DNA of 41,929 bases from an uncultured Neomegalonema sp. (GCA_937957975.1 CALFFK010000015.1:1-41929), one strand, 5' to 3'; counted from the first letter of the stretch, positions 25,350-34,337 are shown. The notes: generated from the letters alone by a model not told the origin. A program made the numbers and translations.

Positions 25350-25389
25350 TGGCGATTTCCTATAGATTTTTCGCCGCTCATTCAGCGGC
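25341..25389 (+). other. Two consecutive hairpins before the inner-rod gene
   Basis: ATCGCC-TGAT-GGCGAT (25341-25356) overlaps the stop of the 97-residue ORF, and GCCGCT-CATTC-AGCGGC (25373-25389) ends just before the ribosome binding site of the rod gene. Each stem is six perfect base pairs. They could moderate read-through or translation between small proteins and the rod gene. No T-run follows either. Confidence 0.5.
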
Positions 25390-25401
25390 AAGGGGTATGC
25401 T

Positions 25402-25890
25402 GTGTCTATAACAGCGATAGCATCGCAAAGTGGTGGTGCCGCTCAGGCAAGCGTTTCAATGGAACGTGCTGCTACGCAGGTTGCCAACAAGGAATCGATG
25501 GCTGGCAATCAAGTGTCGAATCAGGTTCGTATCAGCTTTGAACCACCGGTTGGTGCCAATGCTCCCATGGATCAGATTGGCTCCGGTATCCTCGATACCA
25601 TGAGGAATTTCGAACAGAGCCGTGTGAACAAGCGCGAATCAATGAGTATGGCGCAGGGTGGTCCCGCATCACCCGTTTCTGCGATGAAGCAGGAGCTTCT
25701 CGCTGGCCCTGCATCGATACGTCCTGCATCGGGTGGTGAGTTTACATCGGTATCCACCGAACCGGTTGGAGTTGAAGATGCGATCAGCGCGATGACGCGT
25801 AGTTTCGATTATGCAATTGAAACGCAACTCATCGTAAAGACGGGCTCACAATTCTCGACTTCCGCATCCTCGCTCATGCGTGGCCAGTAA
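25402..25890 (+). CDS. sctI: T3SS inner rod protein, SctI/HrpB2/NopB-like
   Basis: 162 residues from a GTG at 25402 with AAGGGG six bases upstream; an ATG at codon 20 is an alternative start. The N-terminal two-thirds is Ser/Gln/Ala-rich and probably disordered. The C terminus (ISAMTRSFDYAIETQLIVKTGS then SSLMRGQ) has the pattern of SctI rods, which end in a helix with a ...TLLRGQ-type motif. It lies immediately before sctJ, the standard rod position. The protein is longer than many SctI rods. It would polymerise in the periplasm between the export gate and the needle. Confidence 0.75.
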   Translation: MSITAIASQSGGAAQASVSMERAATQVANKESMAGNQVSNQVRISFEPPVGANAPMDQIGSGILDTMRNFEQSRVNKRESMSMAQGGPASPVSAMKQELLAGPASIRPASGGEFTSVSTEPVGVEDAISAMTRSFDYAIETQLIVKTGSQFSTSASSLMRGQ

Positions 25891-25936
25891 TCCAACGCAC
25901 CGACATGATTCGGAGCAAAGTTCTGGAGACAGGTCC

Positions 25937-26845
25937 ATGACGATTCGTAAAACTACCCTTGCCATTGCAGCACTTATCGTGCTCGCGGGATGCCGGGTTG
26001 AGGTATATGATAAACTTTCGCAGCGCGATGCCAACGAGATCACAGCGCTTCTTCTTTCTTCTTCCGTTGATGCGAAACGCATTGAGGAAAAAGATGGAAC
26101 TTTTGCGGTTGAAGTCCCCGAAAGCGACTTTGCCATGGCTGTGCAGCTTATCGCTGACAGTGGCCTGCCGCGTCCGAAATTTCGCTCCATGGATGATGTC
26201 TTTGATAACGATCGTCTGATTGCTTCCCCATCGGAAGAACGGGCACGTCTTGGTTATGCGATCTCACAGGAATTGTCACAGACGGTTTCCGGGATTGATG
26301 GTGTCGTGTCTGCGCGCGTTCATCTGGCTACTCCGGCCCTTGATCCATTGGGGCGACGGGTTGGCAAATCATCCGCATCGGTTGCGATTCACCATGAGGA
26401 ATCGCTTTCCACGGAAGGACTGGTCCCGCGCATCAAGTTGCTCGTCTCCCACGCGGTGGATGATCTGGAGTATGATGATGTCCTCGTTGCGCTCTTCCCT
26501 GTTACGCGCTCACTGGGGGGGCGATCACCGGCATCAGTTGGGGCTGTTGCTGCGGTACCGAACCGCGCTTCTGGTGGAGGTTTGCTCGCCGAGATGGCTT
26601 GGCCTGCGGGAGATGCGCCAGCCAGCGATGCTGCGCCGCAACGGGTCAATGTTTCGCAGGCTGCTGTAAGCAATCCATCTGTTTTTGATCCGGCTATCGC
26701 CGCGATTCTTGCGGGGGGGCTACTTGTTCTGCTGATTGCAGCGAAAGGTTTGTTTGATGGGCCGCGTCGGCGCACTCAGACTGTTGCAGCGGTAGATGAC
26801 GAAGAGACTCCTGCGCAACCCGCGCGGCGGCGCAGTAGATCGTGA
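25937..26845 (+). CDS. sctJ: T3SS inner-membrane ring lipoprotein SctJ
   Basis: 302 residues from the ATG at 25937. A lipoprotein signal peptide ends LIVLAGC with the lipidated Cys19. The typical SctJ core follows: VEVYDKLSQRDANEITALLLSS, then FAMAVQLIADSGLPRPKF and YAISQELSQTVSGIDGVVSARVHL, the two ring-building domains. A C-terminal membrane helix (IAAILAGGLLVLLIA) and a basic tail end it. Two 7-G tracts occur (26515-26521, 26713-26719). The stop overlaps the sctK GTG start. Confidence 0.95.
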   Translation: MTIRKTTLAIAALIVLAGCRVEVYDKLSQRDANEITALLLSSSVDAKRIEEKDGTFAVEVPESDFAMAVQLIADSGLPRPKFRSMDDVFDNDRLIASPSEERARLGYAISQELSQTVSGIDGVVSARVHLATPALDPLGRRVGKSSASVAIHHEESLSTEGLVPRIKLLVSHAVDDLEYDDVLVALFPVTRSLGGRSPASVGAVAAVPNRASGGGLLAEMAWPAGDAPASDAAPQRVNVSQAAVSNPSVFDPAIAAILAGGLLVLLIAAKGLFDGPRRRTQTVAAVDDEETPAQPARRRSRS

Positions 26846-27567
26846 CGGAAACCGTTGCAAGCCCGACAGAAAGTCGTGCGGCGCAGCGTTTCAAGACCCT
26901 TTCTGATACCGCTGCGTTGCTGGGCAGTCTTTCATCCGAACGTCTCGGTGATGACCTTCCGTCCGATATGGCGCAGAAGTTGTTATCACCGCGTTTCCGC
27001 AAACGTCTCGAACGCCGCTTTCTGTTGCGTACGGGGGTGAATGATGCCCTGCCGGACCTGATTAACAGTCCAGCGGGGAAGGTGATTTCGTTGGGAGATG
27101 CAGGGTTGCGGGATATGATCGTCGATTCGGGGATCATGTGCCATTTTGCGGCATTGCGTCAGATTGTCGATCAGGTCGCTCTCAAGGATTTATCCACGCG
27201 TCTTGGACTTTCCCTTGCCGCCCATGATGCGCGGCGGGCTGTTCAAGGCGTATCGCTCGATCATGCGAGTCGGATCACTTCACGGCATCCTGTCGGGGAG
27301 AATGATGATGAACTTATCGAGGCGATTCTGAAGGATGGCCTTCAATGCTGGTGCTGCTGGATTCATGGTCAATCCATTGTTCTTCGTGATTTCTTCCAGG
27401 CCCTGACACCGCCAACTCTTTATGACGGTGACTATGTGGCGACCGAAGGGTGCTGTGCCAAGGATTGCCAGCACCGCGCAGCACTCTTTGCAGACCGACT
27501 CAGCCTCACTCTGGCGGAGCACGGTGAACAAGCGGAAAATGATGAACCTGTCCGAAAGGAAGCATGA
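26842..27567 (+). CDS. sctK: T3SS sorting-platform protein SctK-like (NolU) with Cys cluster
   Basis: 241 residues starting at a GTG that overlaps the sctJ stop. Position between SctJ and SctL, size and helical content (LGDAGLRDMIVDSGIMCHFAALRQIVDQVALKDLSTRLG) match SctK/NolU, which connects SctQ-SctL pods to the ring. The C-terminal part has an unusual set of cysteines and histidines: CWCCWIH near residue 170, then CCAKDCQH about 35 residues later. These could bind a metal, most likely zinc. I do not know this as a general SctK trait. The stop overlaps the sctL start. Confidence 0.75.
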   Translation: MTETVASPTESRAAQRFKTLSDTAALLGSLSSERLGDDLPSDMAQKLLSPRFRKRLERRFLLRTGVNDALPDLINSPAGKVISLGDAGLRDMIVDSGIMCHFAALRQIVDQVALKDLSTRLGLSLAAHDARRAVQGVSLDHASRITSRHPVGENDDELIEAILKDGLQCWCCWIHGQSIVLRDFFQALTPPTLYDGDYVATEGCCAKDCQHRAALFADRLSLTLAEHGEQAENDEPVRKEA

Positions 27568-28175
27568 TGCAGGACAGTACCCAGGCCCTTGCTTTAAAGC
27601 AGGAAGAAAGTACCGCATCGAAGGTACTCAAAGCCAATGATTTTGCGGCTTTGGACAATGCGCGTCAGGGTATCGAGCAGGCCCGCGCTGAGGCCGCTTC
27701 TATCATAGCCGCTGCACATCAGGAGGCGGAAACGATTCGCGCCGCTGCCCGCGCTGAAGCCGAAACTGATCGGGCAGCGCTTGTTGCAGAATACGCTGCG
27801 CGCATGAACGATCAAGTCGCGCGCACCCAGGAAACGTTGACGGGTGTTGTGATGACCAGCTTGCGCCGTATTCTGGACCCGGTGCCGAAGGCTGAGAAGG
27901 TTGCGGGTGCTGTCGCCTGCGCGTTGCGCGAAACCGATATTGCAGGGGGCGCAGTTCTCATCGTCGCCCCGGCCCTCATGCATACGCTGCGTGAAAAATT
28001 TGAACAGCGTGGCATTCCGCCAGAGATGCTGGAGGTGCGGGGCGACCCCGATTGTGCGCTTGAATCGAGTATTCTGCGCTCTGCCTTTGGTGATGTGGAA
28101 CTGGGGATTGAGTTCCAGATTCGTGCCCTGGAGCGTGGCTTTCGTGAAGCACGTTCGGGAAGGGATACCCGATGA
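27564..28175 (+). CDS. sctL: T3SS ATPase stator SctL
   Basis: 203 residues. ATG at 27564 (overlapping the sctK stop) with AGGA upstream; the next codon is also ATG, so the start could be 27567. The N terminus is extended; a long Ala/Glu-rich helix ([35 protein letters not shown]) precedes a C-terminal globular domain ([24 protein letters not shown]...), the layout of FliH/YscL. It dimerises to hold the SctN ATPase under the export gate. The stop overlaps sctN. Confidence 0.9.
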   Translation: MMQDSTQALALKQEESTASKVLKANDFAALDNARQGIEQARAEAASIIAAAHQEAETIRAAARAEAETDRAALVAEYAARMNDQVARTQETLTGVVMTSLRRILDPVPKAEKVAGAVACALRETDIAGGAVLIVAPALMHTLREKFEQRGIPPEMLEVRGDPDCALESSILRSAFGDVELGIEFQIRALERGFREARSGRDTR

Positions 28176-29542
28176 GTGCGCTCGCCGACAGTTTTGAACT
28201 TTTCGGCCCGCAAGCCAGCATCGACCGTCTTGACCGCGTGGGGCGAGACATCCCCTTGCGCCCTACCGTGGGCCGGGTTTCGAAAGTTTCCGGCACGATT
28301 GTAGAGGCGATTCTTGCCGGGGGTAAGCTGGGGGAAATATGCGCGCTTGAAGACCCTGGACTGAGCGACGCTGCGCCGCGTTTGGCCGAAATCGTTGGCT
28401 TTCGCGATGGCGTGGCGTTGCTTGGGGTTATCGGTGAGATGTCGGGGCTGTCTTCGCGAACACGGGTCACGCCTGCTGGTGCGCCCTTGTCTGCCCCGGC
28501 AGGTGAAGGATTGCTTGGTCGGGTTCTTGATGGTCTTGGAAATCCACTTGATACGCGAATTCATGGCCCGCTTAATGTCACCGAATGGCGCCCGGTGGAT
28601 GGGGTTGCCATCGACGCCCTCTCGCGTCGGCCTGTGACACAGCCGATGCCGCTCGGCATCCCCGCCATTGATGGCTTCAATACTATCGGTGAGGGGCAGA
28701 GGGTCGGCCTGTTCGGTGAGCCGGGGACGGGAAAATCCACTGTTGTTTCGGCTCTGGCAAAGGCGGCGTCGGCGGATGTGGCCGTGATCGCAATGGTCGG
28801 TGAGCGCGGTCGTGAGGTGACTGAATTTATTCAGGATACTCTCGGCCCCGAAGGTCTGGCAAAATCTGTAATTGTCGCTGCAACCTCTGATCGCCCGGCT
28901 ATGGAACGGATCAAGGCTCCGTTTGTCGCCGCGGCCATTGCGGAATATTTCCGGGATCAGGGCAAGCGTGTTCTGTTTCTGATGGACAGCCTGACCCGTC
29001 TGGCCCGCGCCCAGCGCGAGATTGGGTTGGCTGCGGGGGAACCGCCCGCCCGCCGGGCGTTTCCGCCTTCAGTCTTTGCGATGATGCCAAAACTTCTTGA
29101 GCGTGCCGGGGTTAGCGAGAATGGCGGCTCAATCACAGGTTTTTACACCGTGCTGGTCGAAGATGATGGCATGGGAGACCCTATTGCCGAGGAAGCCCGT
29201 TCGTTGCTTGACGGCCATATAATTCTTTCACGCAAGCTGGCCGAAGCCGCCAAGTTTCCCGCGATCGATGTTCTGGCCAGCCGCAGCCGTGTGATGGCCC
29301 GTGTTGTTGATGCCAATCACAGTCGTACCGCTGAACGTGTGCGCAGTCTTCTTGCTCGTTATGAGGAGATCGAATTACTGCTCAGGATGGGAGAATACGC
29401 TCAGGGGTCCGATCCCATCGCCGACGAAGCCATCTCGAAAAAGGCACGCATCGACGCCTTCATCCACCATTCTCTCGATAAATCCGATAGCTGGGATGCG
29501 ATTGTAGAGGCGCTGGCGTTTCTCGCGTCGCCACCTCAATGA
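28172..29542 (+). CDS. sctN: T3SS ATPase SctN
   Basis: 456 residues, canonical. Walker [12 protein letters not shown] (about 182-192), Walker [15 protein letters not shown], and the FliI/YscN stretch [25 protein letters not shown] are present, plus [31 protein letters not shown] and [24 protein letters not shown]. It forms the hexamer that unfolds and releases substrates from chaperones. Starts overlap neighbouring stops at both ends (ATGA), so sctK-L-N-O are translationally coupled. Confidence 0.97.
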   Translation: MSALADSFELFGPQASIDRLDRVGRDIPLRPTVGRVSKVSGTIVEAILAGGKLGEICALEDPGLSDAAPRLAEIVGFRDGVALLGVIGEMSGLSSRTRVTPAGAPLSAPAGEGLLGRVLDGLGNPLDTRIHGPLNVTEWRPVDGVAIDALSRRPVTQPMPLGIPAIDGFNTIGEGQRVGLFGEPGTGKSTVVSALAKAASADVAVIAMVGERGREVTEFIQDTLGPEGLAKSVIVAATSDRPAMERIKAPFVAAAIAEYFRDQGKRVLFLMDSLTRLARAQREIGLAAGEPPARRAFPPSVFAMMPKLLERAGVSENGGSITGFYTVLVEDDGMGDPIAEEARSLLDGHIILSRKLAEAAKFPAIDVLASRSRVMARVVDANHSRTAERVRSLLARYEEIELLLRMGEYAQGSDPIADEAISKKARIDAFIHHSLDKSDSWDAIVEALAFLASPPQ

Positions 29543-30033
29543 ATGCCTCTCAACTGGCCGAAGCACTGCGTGTGCGCCGTCGCCGTGAAGAGCGTGCCTT
29601 GGCCGCATTCAACCGGGCGCAGCAGGTGCAGGCGGAGGCGGAGGGCAAGCTTGCCCAGGCAACTGGTGCTCTTGCCGCGTTTGACAGGCGTATGCAGGAA
29701 AGTCTGCGCGCTTTCGAGGAACGTGCCCGTATCGGCATTGATCCGAACCGTATCATGGGGATGCGCGCCTTCCATGGGGATCAACTGAAAATCCGCGAAT
29801 CTTTCCATGAGCCTATCACCCTGGCGCAGAATGCTGTGGCTGCGGCGATGGAGGCCACCGCAATGGCCCGCCACAACTGGCAAAAGGCATCCCAAGCGGC
29901 AGAAAACTTGCAAGAGATGAGTACCACCATGGCCCGGAGTGCCATGCGTGATCTTGAGCGACGGCAAGAACAGGATCTGGACGAGATCGCTGCCGCACGC
30001 GCCACTATGAGTCAGAGGATGGACAGCCCATAA
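29539..30033 (+). CDS. sctO: T3SS central stalk SctO
   Basis: 164 residues, almost wholly a long helical hairpin rich in Ala/Arg/Glu ([29 protein letters not shown]...), as in YscO/FliJ. It plugs the SctN hexamer pore. Sequence conservation in this family is low, so identity rests on position between sctN and sctQ, size and coiled-coil pattern. It overlaps sctN by four bases and sctQ by one base. Confidence 0.85.
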   Translation: MNASQLAEALRVRRRREERALAAFNRAQQVQAEAEGKLAQATGALAAFDRRMQESLRAFEERARIGIDPNRIMGMRAFHGDQLKIRESFHEPITLAQNAVAAAMEATAMARHNWQKASQAAENLQEMSTTMARSAMRDLERRQEQDLDEIAAARATMSQRMDSP

Positions 30034-31100
30034 TGCTTGAACTTCTTGATTCATCCCAGCCAATGATAAACTCATTTTTGCCTCCGTCGGTCCGGCCTCA
30101 GGCCGCGTTGAGGAGCAATCGCCTCGCCCGCTCCCGCGTGCCTATGCCAATTATTGAAGGCATGAGTGTGGTTTTCCTACCTGAAGGACGCCTCGATTGG
30201 GAGGGGGCAGGGGAACCAGTTGATATTGCGTTCACCGTGGCGGGAGAGGTCGGCTACATCACGACAGTCATGCCGGTCGTGCAGCGTTTGCTCGCCCATT
30301 TCGATGTTGGTGTGCAACCCGACCAGCTTGATAATGAACTCATGGCGATGGTCGTTGAAACGGTTCTTATGGAACGCATCAACGCGATGGAGGCCCGGCT
30401 GGGCGGTGAAATCGCCTTAATCGGCGTTGACCAGAGTCGGGATCACGGATCGCTTGCAAGCTTACCTTTTGAAGTGCGCACGACTGATGGTGATGCTGTC
30501 TGGCCGGGACGTATTCATGCGTCTACGGCCCTTCTTGCCCTCGTCGCGCGGCATTGGGAACGACAGCCTCCGATTAACGGCGAGATTGATGATCTTTTTT
30601 TTACCCTCGCGTGTCGGGTCGCTTTTACCGACCTCGCTACATCGGCGGTGCGCGCCCTCGGTGTGGGGGATGCAATGCTTTTCGACCGTGTCGCTGTTCC
30701 GGGCGGTGCTGCAATTGTCGTTGCCGAAGCCCTTCACGCCATTGCGACCTTCGATGAGCAAGGATTCCTCTACCTCACCGAAGCGTTCAGAACACCGGAA
30801 CGTTATGTCTTGGGAGAATTCCTGATGAGTGAAGAAGATGACCAGGATCGGCCTGTACAGGCCATCACGGATGCCGCCATCGACGAGTTACCCGTGCGTC
30901 TCGTTTTCGAGGTCGGACGGAAAGATATGACTCTCGATCAATTGCGTTCCCTGAGTACCGGCTCGCTCGTGCCGCTCGATCGGGCCGCATCCTCCATTGT
31001 TCAGATATTTGCCAATGGCCGGCGCATCGGGGCCGGGGAAATGGTGATGATCGGTGAGCAACTCGGTATGAGAATCACACAGTTGAACAACAATGCCTGA
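30033..31100 (+). CDS. sctQ: T3SS cytoplasmic ring (C-ring) protein SctQ
   Basis: 355 residues. The last 85 residues contain the SpoA (surface presentation of antigens) domain: LPVRLVFEVGRKDMTLDQLRSLSTGSLVPLD then GRRIGAGEMVMIGEQLGMRITQL. The N-terminal two-thirds are divergent as in other SctQ proteins, although a SpoA-like first half is likely. It assembles the sorting platform with SctK and SctL. An internal start at codon 265 may yield a short SctQ-C. It overlaps the start of sctR. Confidence 0.93.
   Translation: MLELLDSSQPMINSFLPPSVRPQAALRSNRLARSRVPMPIIEGMSVVFLPEGRLDWEGAGEPVDIAFTVAGEVGYITTVMPVVQRLLAHFDVGVQPDQLDNELMAMVVETVLMERINAMEARLGGEIALIGVDQSRDHGSLASLPFEVRTTDGDAVWPGRIHASTALLALVARHWERQPPINGEIDDLFFTLACRVAFTDLATSAVRALGVGDAMLFDRVAVPGGAAIVVAEALHAIATFDEQGFLYLTEAFRTPERYVLGEFLMSEEDDQDRPVQAITDAAIDELPVRLVFEVGRKDMTLDQLRSLSTGSLVPLDRAASSIVQIFANGRRIGAGEMVMIGEQLGMRITQLNNNA
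30812..31100 (+). promoter_or_regulatory. Candidate internal ribosome binding site and start for SctQ-C
   Basis: GGGAG at 30812-30816, spaced eight bases before an in-frame ATG at 30825, would start a 91-residue C-terminal SctQ product comprising the SpoA domain (first residues MSEEDDQDRPVQAI). Internal translation producing SctQ-C is established in Yersinia YscQ and Salmonella SpaO. Seen here as a ribosome-binding-site-plus-ATG pattern only. Confidence 0.5.
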
Positions 31101-31746
31101 GCTAGAAGCCAACGTTCTCTCCCTCATCGTCGTCGTGATGATGTTGGGGTTTTTGCCCTTCGTGGCGGTGGGCGTGACGGCTTTCGCCAAGATCACTGTC
31201 GTTCTGCTGATCGTTCGCAATGCGTTGGGGGTGCAGCAGACCCCGCCCAATATGGTGATTTACGGCATTGCCCTGGTGTTGACCGTTTATATAGCGGCCC
31301 CAATGGCGGCGGAATTACAGGGAATTCTCACCAATCCAGCCCTGAATTTCGAGACACTTGATGACTGGCTCGCCGTATTCGACCAAGGGATCGAGCCGAT
31401 CCGTGATTTCCTGTTGCGTCATGCACGCGCCGATGACCGCGCTTTCTTTCTTGAAGCAACCGCCTCTGTCTGGGGACCGGAATTGGCAAGTGGTGTGGAG
31501 GATGACGCAATATCGGTTCTGGTTCCCGCATTTCTGGTTTCAGAACTGACCCGCGCGTTCGAAATTGGCTTTTTGCTCTATCTGCCGTTTCTCGCGATTG
31601 ACCTGATTGTTTCGGCGGTTCTGATGTCACTCGGCATGATGATGGTGTCGCCGGTTATGATCGCGATTCCATTTAAATTATTCCTGTTCGTCGCTGTGGA
31701 TGGGTGGTCCCGTCTCGTGCAGGGCCTCGTTTTGAGCTATACATGA
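31093..31746 (+). CDS. sctR: T3SS export gate protein SctR
   Basis: 217 residues of the FliP/YscR family: start region with FVAVGVTAFAKITVVLLIVRNALGVQQTPPNM, then YGIALVLTVYIAAPMA, and the conserved PAFLVSELTRAFEIGFLLYLPFLAIDLIVSAVLMSLGMMMVSP. Four membrane segments; five copies form the export gate with SctS and SctT. It overlaps sctQ. Confidence 0.97.
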   Translation: MPELEANVLSLIVVVMMLGFLPFVAVGVTAFAKITVVLLIVRNALGVQQTPPNMVIYGIALVLTVYIAAPMAAELQGILTNPALNFETLDDWLAVFDQGIEPIRDFLLRHARADDRAFFLEATASVWGPELASGVEDDAISVLVPAFLVSELTRAFEIGFLLYLPFLAIDLIVSAVLMSLGMMMVSPVMIAIPFKLFLFVAVDGWSRLVQGLVLSYT

Positions 31747-31759
31747 TGGAGGGTCGAGT

Positions 31760-32029
31760 ATGACCGAGGACTTCCTTGCCCGCTATCTGCTGCTCACCGC
31801 GATAGCGAGCATGAAGAGTGCGGCACCACCGTTGATCGTTGCTGCAATTGTCGGGTTCGTCGTCGCCCTGTTTCAGGGCGTCACGCAGATTCAGGATCAG
31901 AGTCTACCGCTTACCCTTAAGATTCTTATCGTCGGCGCAACCTTTCTGTTTTTTGGTGCGTCTCTCGCAGCCCCGGTAGTAACTTTGGCTGACGAAGCCT
32001 TTCGTATCTTTCCCACCGCTTCGCGCTGA
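31760..32029 (+). CDS. sctS: T3SS export gate protein SctS
   Basis: 89 residues, two membrane helices. MKSAAPPLIVAAIVGFVVALFQGVTQIQDQSL and LPLTLKILIVGATFL match the FliQ/YscS family. GGAGGG lies before the start. It assembles around SctR to seal the gate. Confidence 0.97.
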   Translation: MTEDFLARYLLLTAIASMKSAAPPLIVAAIVGFVVALFQGVTQIQDQSLPLTLKILIVGATFLFFGASLAAPVVTLADEAFRIFPTASR

Positions 32030-32046
32030 CGGGAAGGGGGCGGATC

Positions 32047-32844
32047 ATGCTTCAAGTCGTCCAGTTTATCCTGCCCCTTGTTGAAGCGGGTGCGCTTGTC
32101 TTTGCGCGTCCTCTTGGATTCATCATCGTCTTTCCGCTCTTTACCTGGCTGGGTTTGCAGGGGATGCTTCGCAATGTCATCGCAATCGCCTTTGGCTCGC
32201 CCTTTCTGGTGATGATTTACACGCAGATCGTTGGTTCGCCTGAGACATTCCCCGCCGAATACATCGTCATGCTGGCGGGTAAGGAATTCTTCGTAGGCTT
32301 GACCCTCGGCGTAATCCTCGGCGCACCGTTTTGGGGTGCAGAGATGGCCGGAGCTTATGTTGACGTTTATCGCGGCAGTTCAGCAGCTACAGTTGTCAGC
32401 CCGGATCAGATGGCCGAACCGCTCGTGTCGGGCGCGATCTTCTCTATCGCGTTAGTGGCAATCTTCCTCACGATGGGGGGGCTTCGCCTCGTTCTGGGCA
32501 TTCTTTATGAAAGTTACGAACTTTGGCCGTTTTTTCAGATGGTGCCGGAGATCACCGGCGATCTGTATCCGGTCTTTATCGAGTTGCTCGGCGCAGTCGC
32601 TAAAATCGCCTTGGCCCTTGGCGCACCACTTCTGATTGCAATGTTCGTGGGTGAGCTTGCGATTGCTTTCACGAGTAGATTTGCACCCCAGATCAATATT
32701 TTCGACGCGCTGTTGTCGATCAAGAACCTCATCTTTCTGGTGGTGCTGCCTCCGTATCTTTATCTCCTCGCCCGTTATTACGGGGCAAATGTCCTTGATC
32801 TGGAAGGGCTGGTCGCCATCGTGCGTCAGTTGGTAGAGCCATGA
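32047..32844 (+). CDS. sctT: T3SS export gate protein SctT
   Basis: 265 residues, FliR/YscT family. Six or more membrane segments; conserved landmarks include RPLGFIIVFPLFTWLGL, GKEFFVGLTLGVILGAPFWGAEMAGAYVDVYRGSS and the C-terminal QINIFDALLSIKNLIFLVVL. A 7-G run occurs at 32475-32481. GGGGG precedes the ATG, and the stop overlaps sctU. Confidence 0.96.
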   Translation: MLQVVQFILPLVEAGALVFARPLGFIIVFPLFTWLGLQGMLRNVIAIAFGSPFLVMIYTQIVGSPETFPAEYIVMLAGKEFFVGLTLGVILGAPFWGAEMAGAYVDVYRGSSAATVVSPDQMAEPLVSGAIFSIALVAIFLTMGGLRLVLGILYESYELWPFFQMVPEITGDLYPVFIELLGAVAKIALALGAPLLIAMFVGELAIAFTSRFAPQINIFDALLSIKNLIFLVVLPPYLYLLARYYGANVLDLEGLVAIVRQLVEP

Positions 32845-33899
32845 GCGGCGACACTTCAGAAGAAAAATCCTTACCGCCCTCCGATAAAAAGCTTCGGGAG
32901 GGGCGTAAAAAGGGACAAATTGCCAAGAGCACCGACGTGGTTTCGGCGGTTGTGATGCTATTTCTCGTCATCTATCTGGTTCTTGGTTGGCCGGTGATCT
33001 CGAATGCGTTCGAGCAAATGTTCGATACGGCGGGGCGGACGGCGGCGCAGGGTGGCCCCGATTCGTGGGAGATCGCCATCCGCGATACCTGGCAAGCGAT
33101 GGGTGCGATTATGCTGCCGCTCTATATGGTATCGATCTCGGCTATCTTTCTTGGATCGGTTGTCTCGAACAAGGGAATCGTGATCTCATTCGATCAGATT
33201 AAACCGGATTTGAAGAAGATCCATCCAGCCGAAGGCTTCAAGAAAATCTTCAGCATGAAGAATTTCATTGAGTTTCTGAAGGCGCTCATCAAAAGCGCAT
33301 TCCTTCTTTGCACTCTTGCTCTCATCGGCTGGTTCGGCCTCCAGTCAATCATGCAAGCCCCGCTCTGCCGCGACGATTGTGCAGATGATGTGCTGCTTAT
33401 CGTTGCTGTGCCATTGGTCCTGGCCGCATTGGTGCTCTTTATCGTGTCAGCACTGGTCGATTTTACGATCCAAAAATGGCTTTTCACGCGTGAGATGCGG
33501 ATGACGCATTCTGAAATGAAGCGCGAGATGAAGGAGATCTATGGCGATCCTATGGTTCGTCGAGCCCGTAATGAGATTCGCCGTAAAATCGCTACTGATT
33601 CTGAATCAGGCAAGGCAACCAGCTTTCTTACCTCTCGTGCACCGACGATGTTGATTTGCTCAGGGAATCAGATTGTTGTTGGTCTTCGTTACGTTCCGGG
33701 GGAGACTCCGGCTCCTGTTGTTACCACCAAAGCAACCGGAGCCAGAGCGGTCCAGCTTATTGCGGACGCTGTAAGTACAGGAATTTATGTGATTAATGAC
33801 GCTGAACTTGCAACAGCGTTGCTGCAACAGGGACGGATTGACTCGTTTATACCGGAATCACTGTTCCGTGAGATTGCACGGGTGATGAACAGCCTGTAG
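32841..33899 (+). CDS. sctU: T3SS switch protein SctU with altered NPTH motif
   Basis: 352 residues. N terminus SLPPSDKKLREGRKKGQIAKSTDV is the FlhB/YscU family start, followed by four membrane helices. The cytosolic linker and C-terminal domain are present (PAPVVTTKATGARAVQLIADAV...IPESLFREIARVMNSL). The self-cleavage motif NPTH is replaced by SGNQ at residues 274-277, in LICSGNQIVVGLRY. The reading frame is intact and the rest of the domain aligns, so this is a substitution rather than a frameshift. Loss of the Asn-Pro pair should prevent autocleavage, which in known systems governs the substrate switch. Confidence 0.95.
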   Translation: MSGDTSEEKSLPPSDKKLREGRKKGQIAKSTDVVSAVVMLFLVIYLVLGWPVISNAFEQMFDTAGRTAAQGGPDSWEIAIRDTWQAMGAIMLPLYMVSISAIFLGSVVSNKGIVISFDQIKPDLKKIHPAEGFKKIFSMKNFIEFLKALIKSAFLLCTLALIGWFGLQSIMQAPLCRDDCADDVLLIVAVPLVLAALVLFIVSALVDFTIQKWLFTREMRMTHSEMKREMKEIYGDPMVRRARNEIRRKIATDSESGKATSFLTSRAPTMLICSGNQIVVGLRYVPGETPAPVVTTKATGARAVQLIADAVSTGIYVINDAELATALLQQGRIDSFIPESLFREIARVMNSL

Positions 33900-34134
33900 T
33901 CGTTTGCGGAAAGCCAATGTTGTGGCAAAATATTCTATTTTTGGCCTTTTTCAGGGCTTTTGGGGCAGCGATCGACTTGCAAGGGGCAGGCTTTCACAAC
34001 CTGCTGTAGTAATCGAACGGATAAATCAGAACTCTATTCCTGTTTCGTAACAGGATCATTGTTGACCGGGCACGAATCGTATCGTAATGATGCATTTACG
34101 GGGAGTGATTGAGGATATGTTCAGAGGTGGCACA
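33900..34134. other. Intergenic region between sctU and sctE-like gene
   Basis: About 235 bases. A perfect 6-bp hairpin CCTGTT-TCGT-AACAGG lies at 34039-34054. Most of the region has no recognisable feature; the promoter of the sctE/sctF pair is presumably here, since the needle genes lie in a separate transcription unit from the export gate genes. No sigma-54 spacing was seen. Confidence 0.5.
34039..34054 (+). terminator. Possible terminator or hairpin before sctE
   Basis: A perfect 6-bp stem (CCTGTT with AACAGG) closed by a TCGT tetraloop. It lies 140 bases after sctU and is followed by ATCATTG rather than a T-run. A weak terminator or 5' leader hairpin of the sctE/F operon. Confidence 0.4.
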
Positions 34135-34332
34135 GTGAACGATGAACTTTCCTTAACTCTGAAAGCCGACTCAAACGGGGACGCTATGCGACGTTACCAA
34201 CGTCAACTGGCGATCGCGCTTGAGAAGGTTGAAGGCATTTCCCGTGGGGCACGAGAAGATAAGTCAATCAAGGCCTTGCAGGCCGGTATGTCTCTCCTCC
34301 CAGTTTTGTGGAGAGACCTTAACAGGAGATAG
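34135..34332 (+). CDS. Needle co-chaperone, SctE-like (YscE/PscE type)
   Basis: 65 residues from a GTG at 34135, chosen because AGAGG lies seven bases upstream; the frame is open from an ATG at 34087 that lacks a ribosome binding site. The helical pattern RRYQRQLAIALEKVEGISRG and KALQAGMSLLPVLWRDL resembles YscE/PscE (a helical hairpin with a conserved leucine spacing). It lies directly before the needle gene. YscE-type proteins keep needle monomers soluble together with the TPR partner SctG. Assignment is by size, pattern and position. Confidence 0.65.
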   Translation: MNDELSLTLKADSNGDAMRRYQRQLAIALEKVEGISRGAREDKSIKALQAGMSLLPVLWRDLNRR

Positions 34333-34337
34333 AACTA

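Noticed and set aside
25387..25400. GG-N10-GC spacing just before the inner-rod start
   Set aside because: It overlaps the ribosome binding site, ends in TATGC rather than TTGC, and would leave no leader.
33600..33720. Frameshift or sequencing error as the reason for the missing NPTH in SctU
   Set aside because: The flanking residues on both sides align with the family in the same frame, so the four residues are substituted, not shifted.
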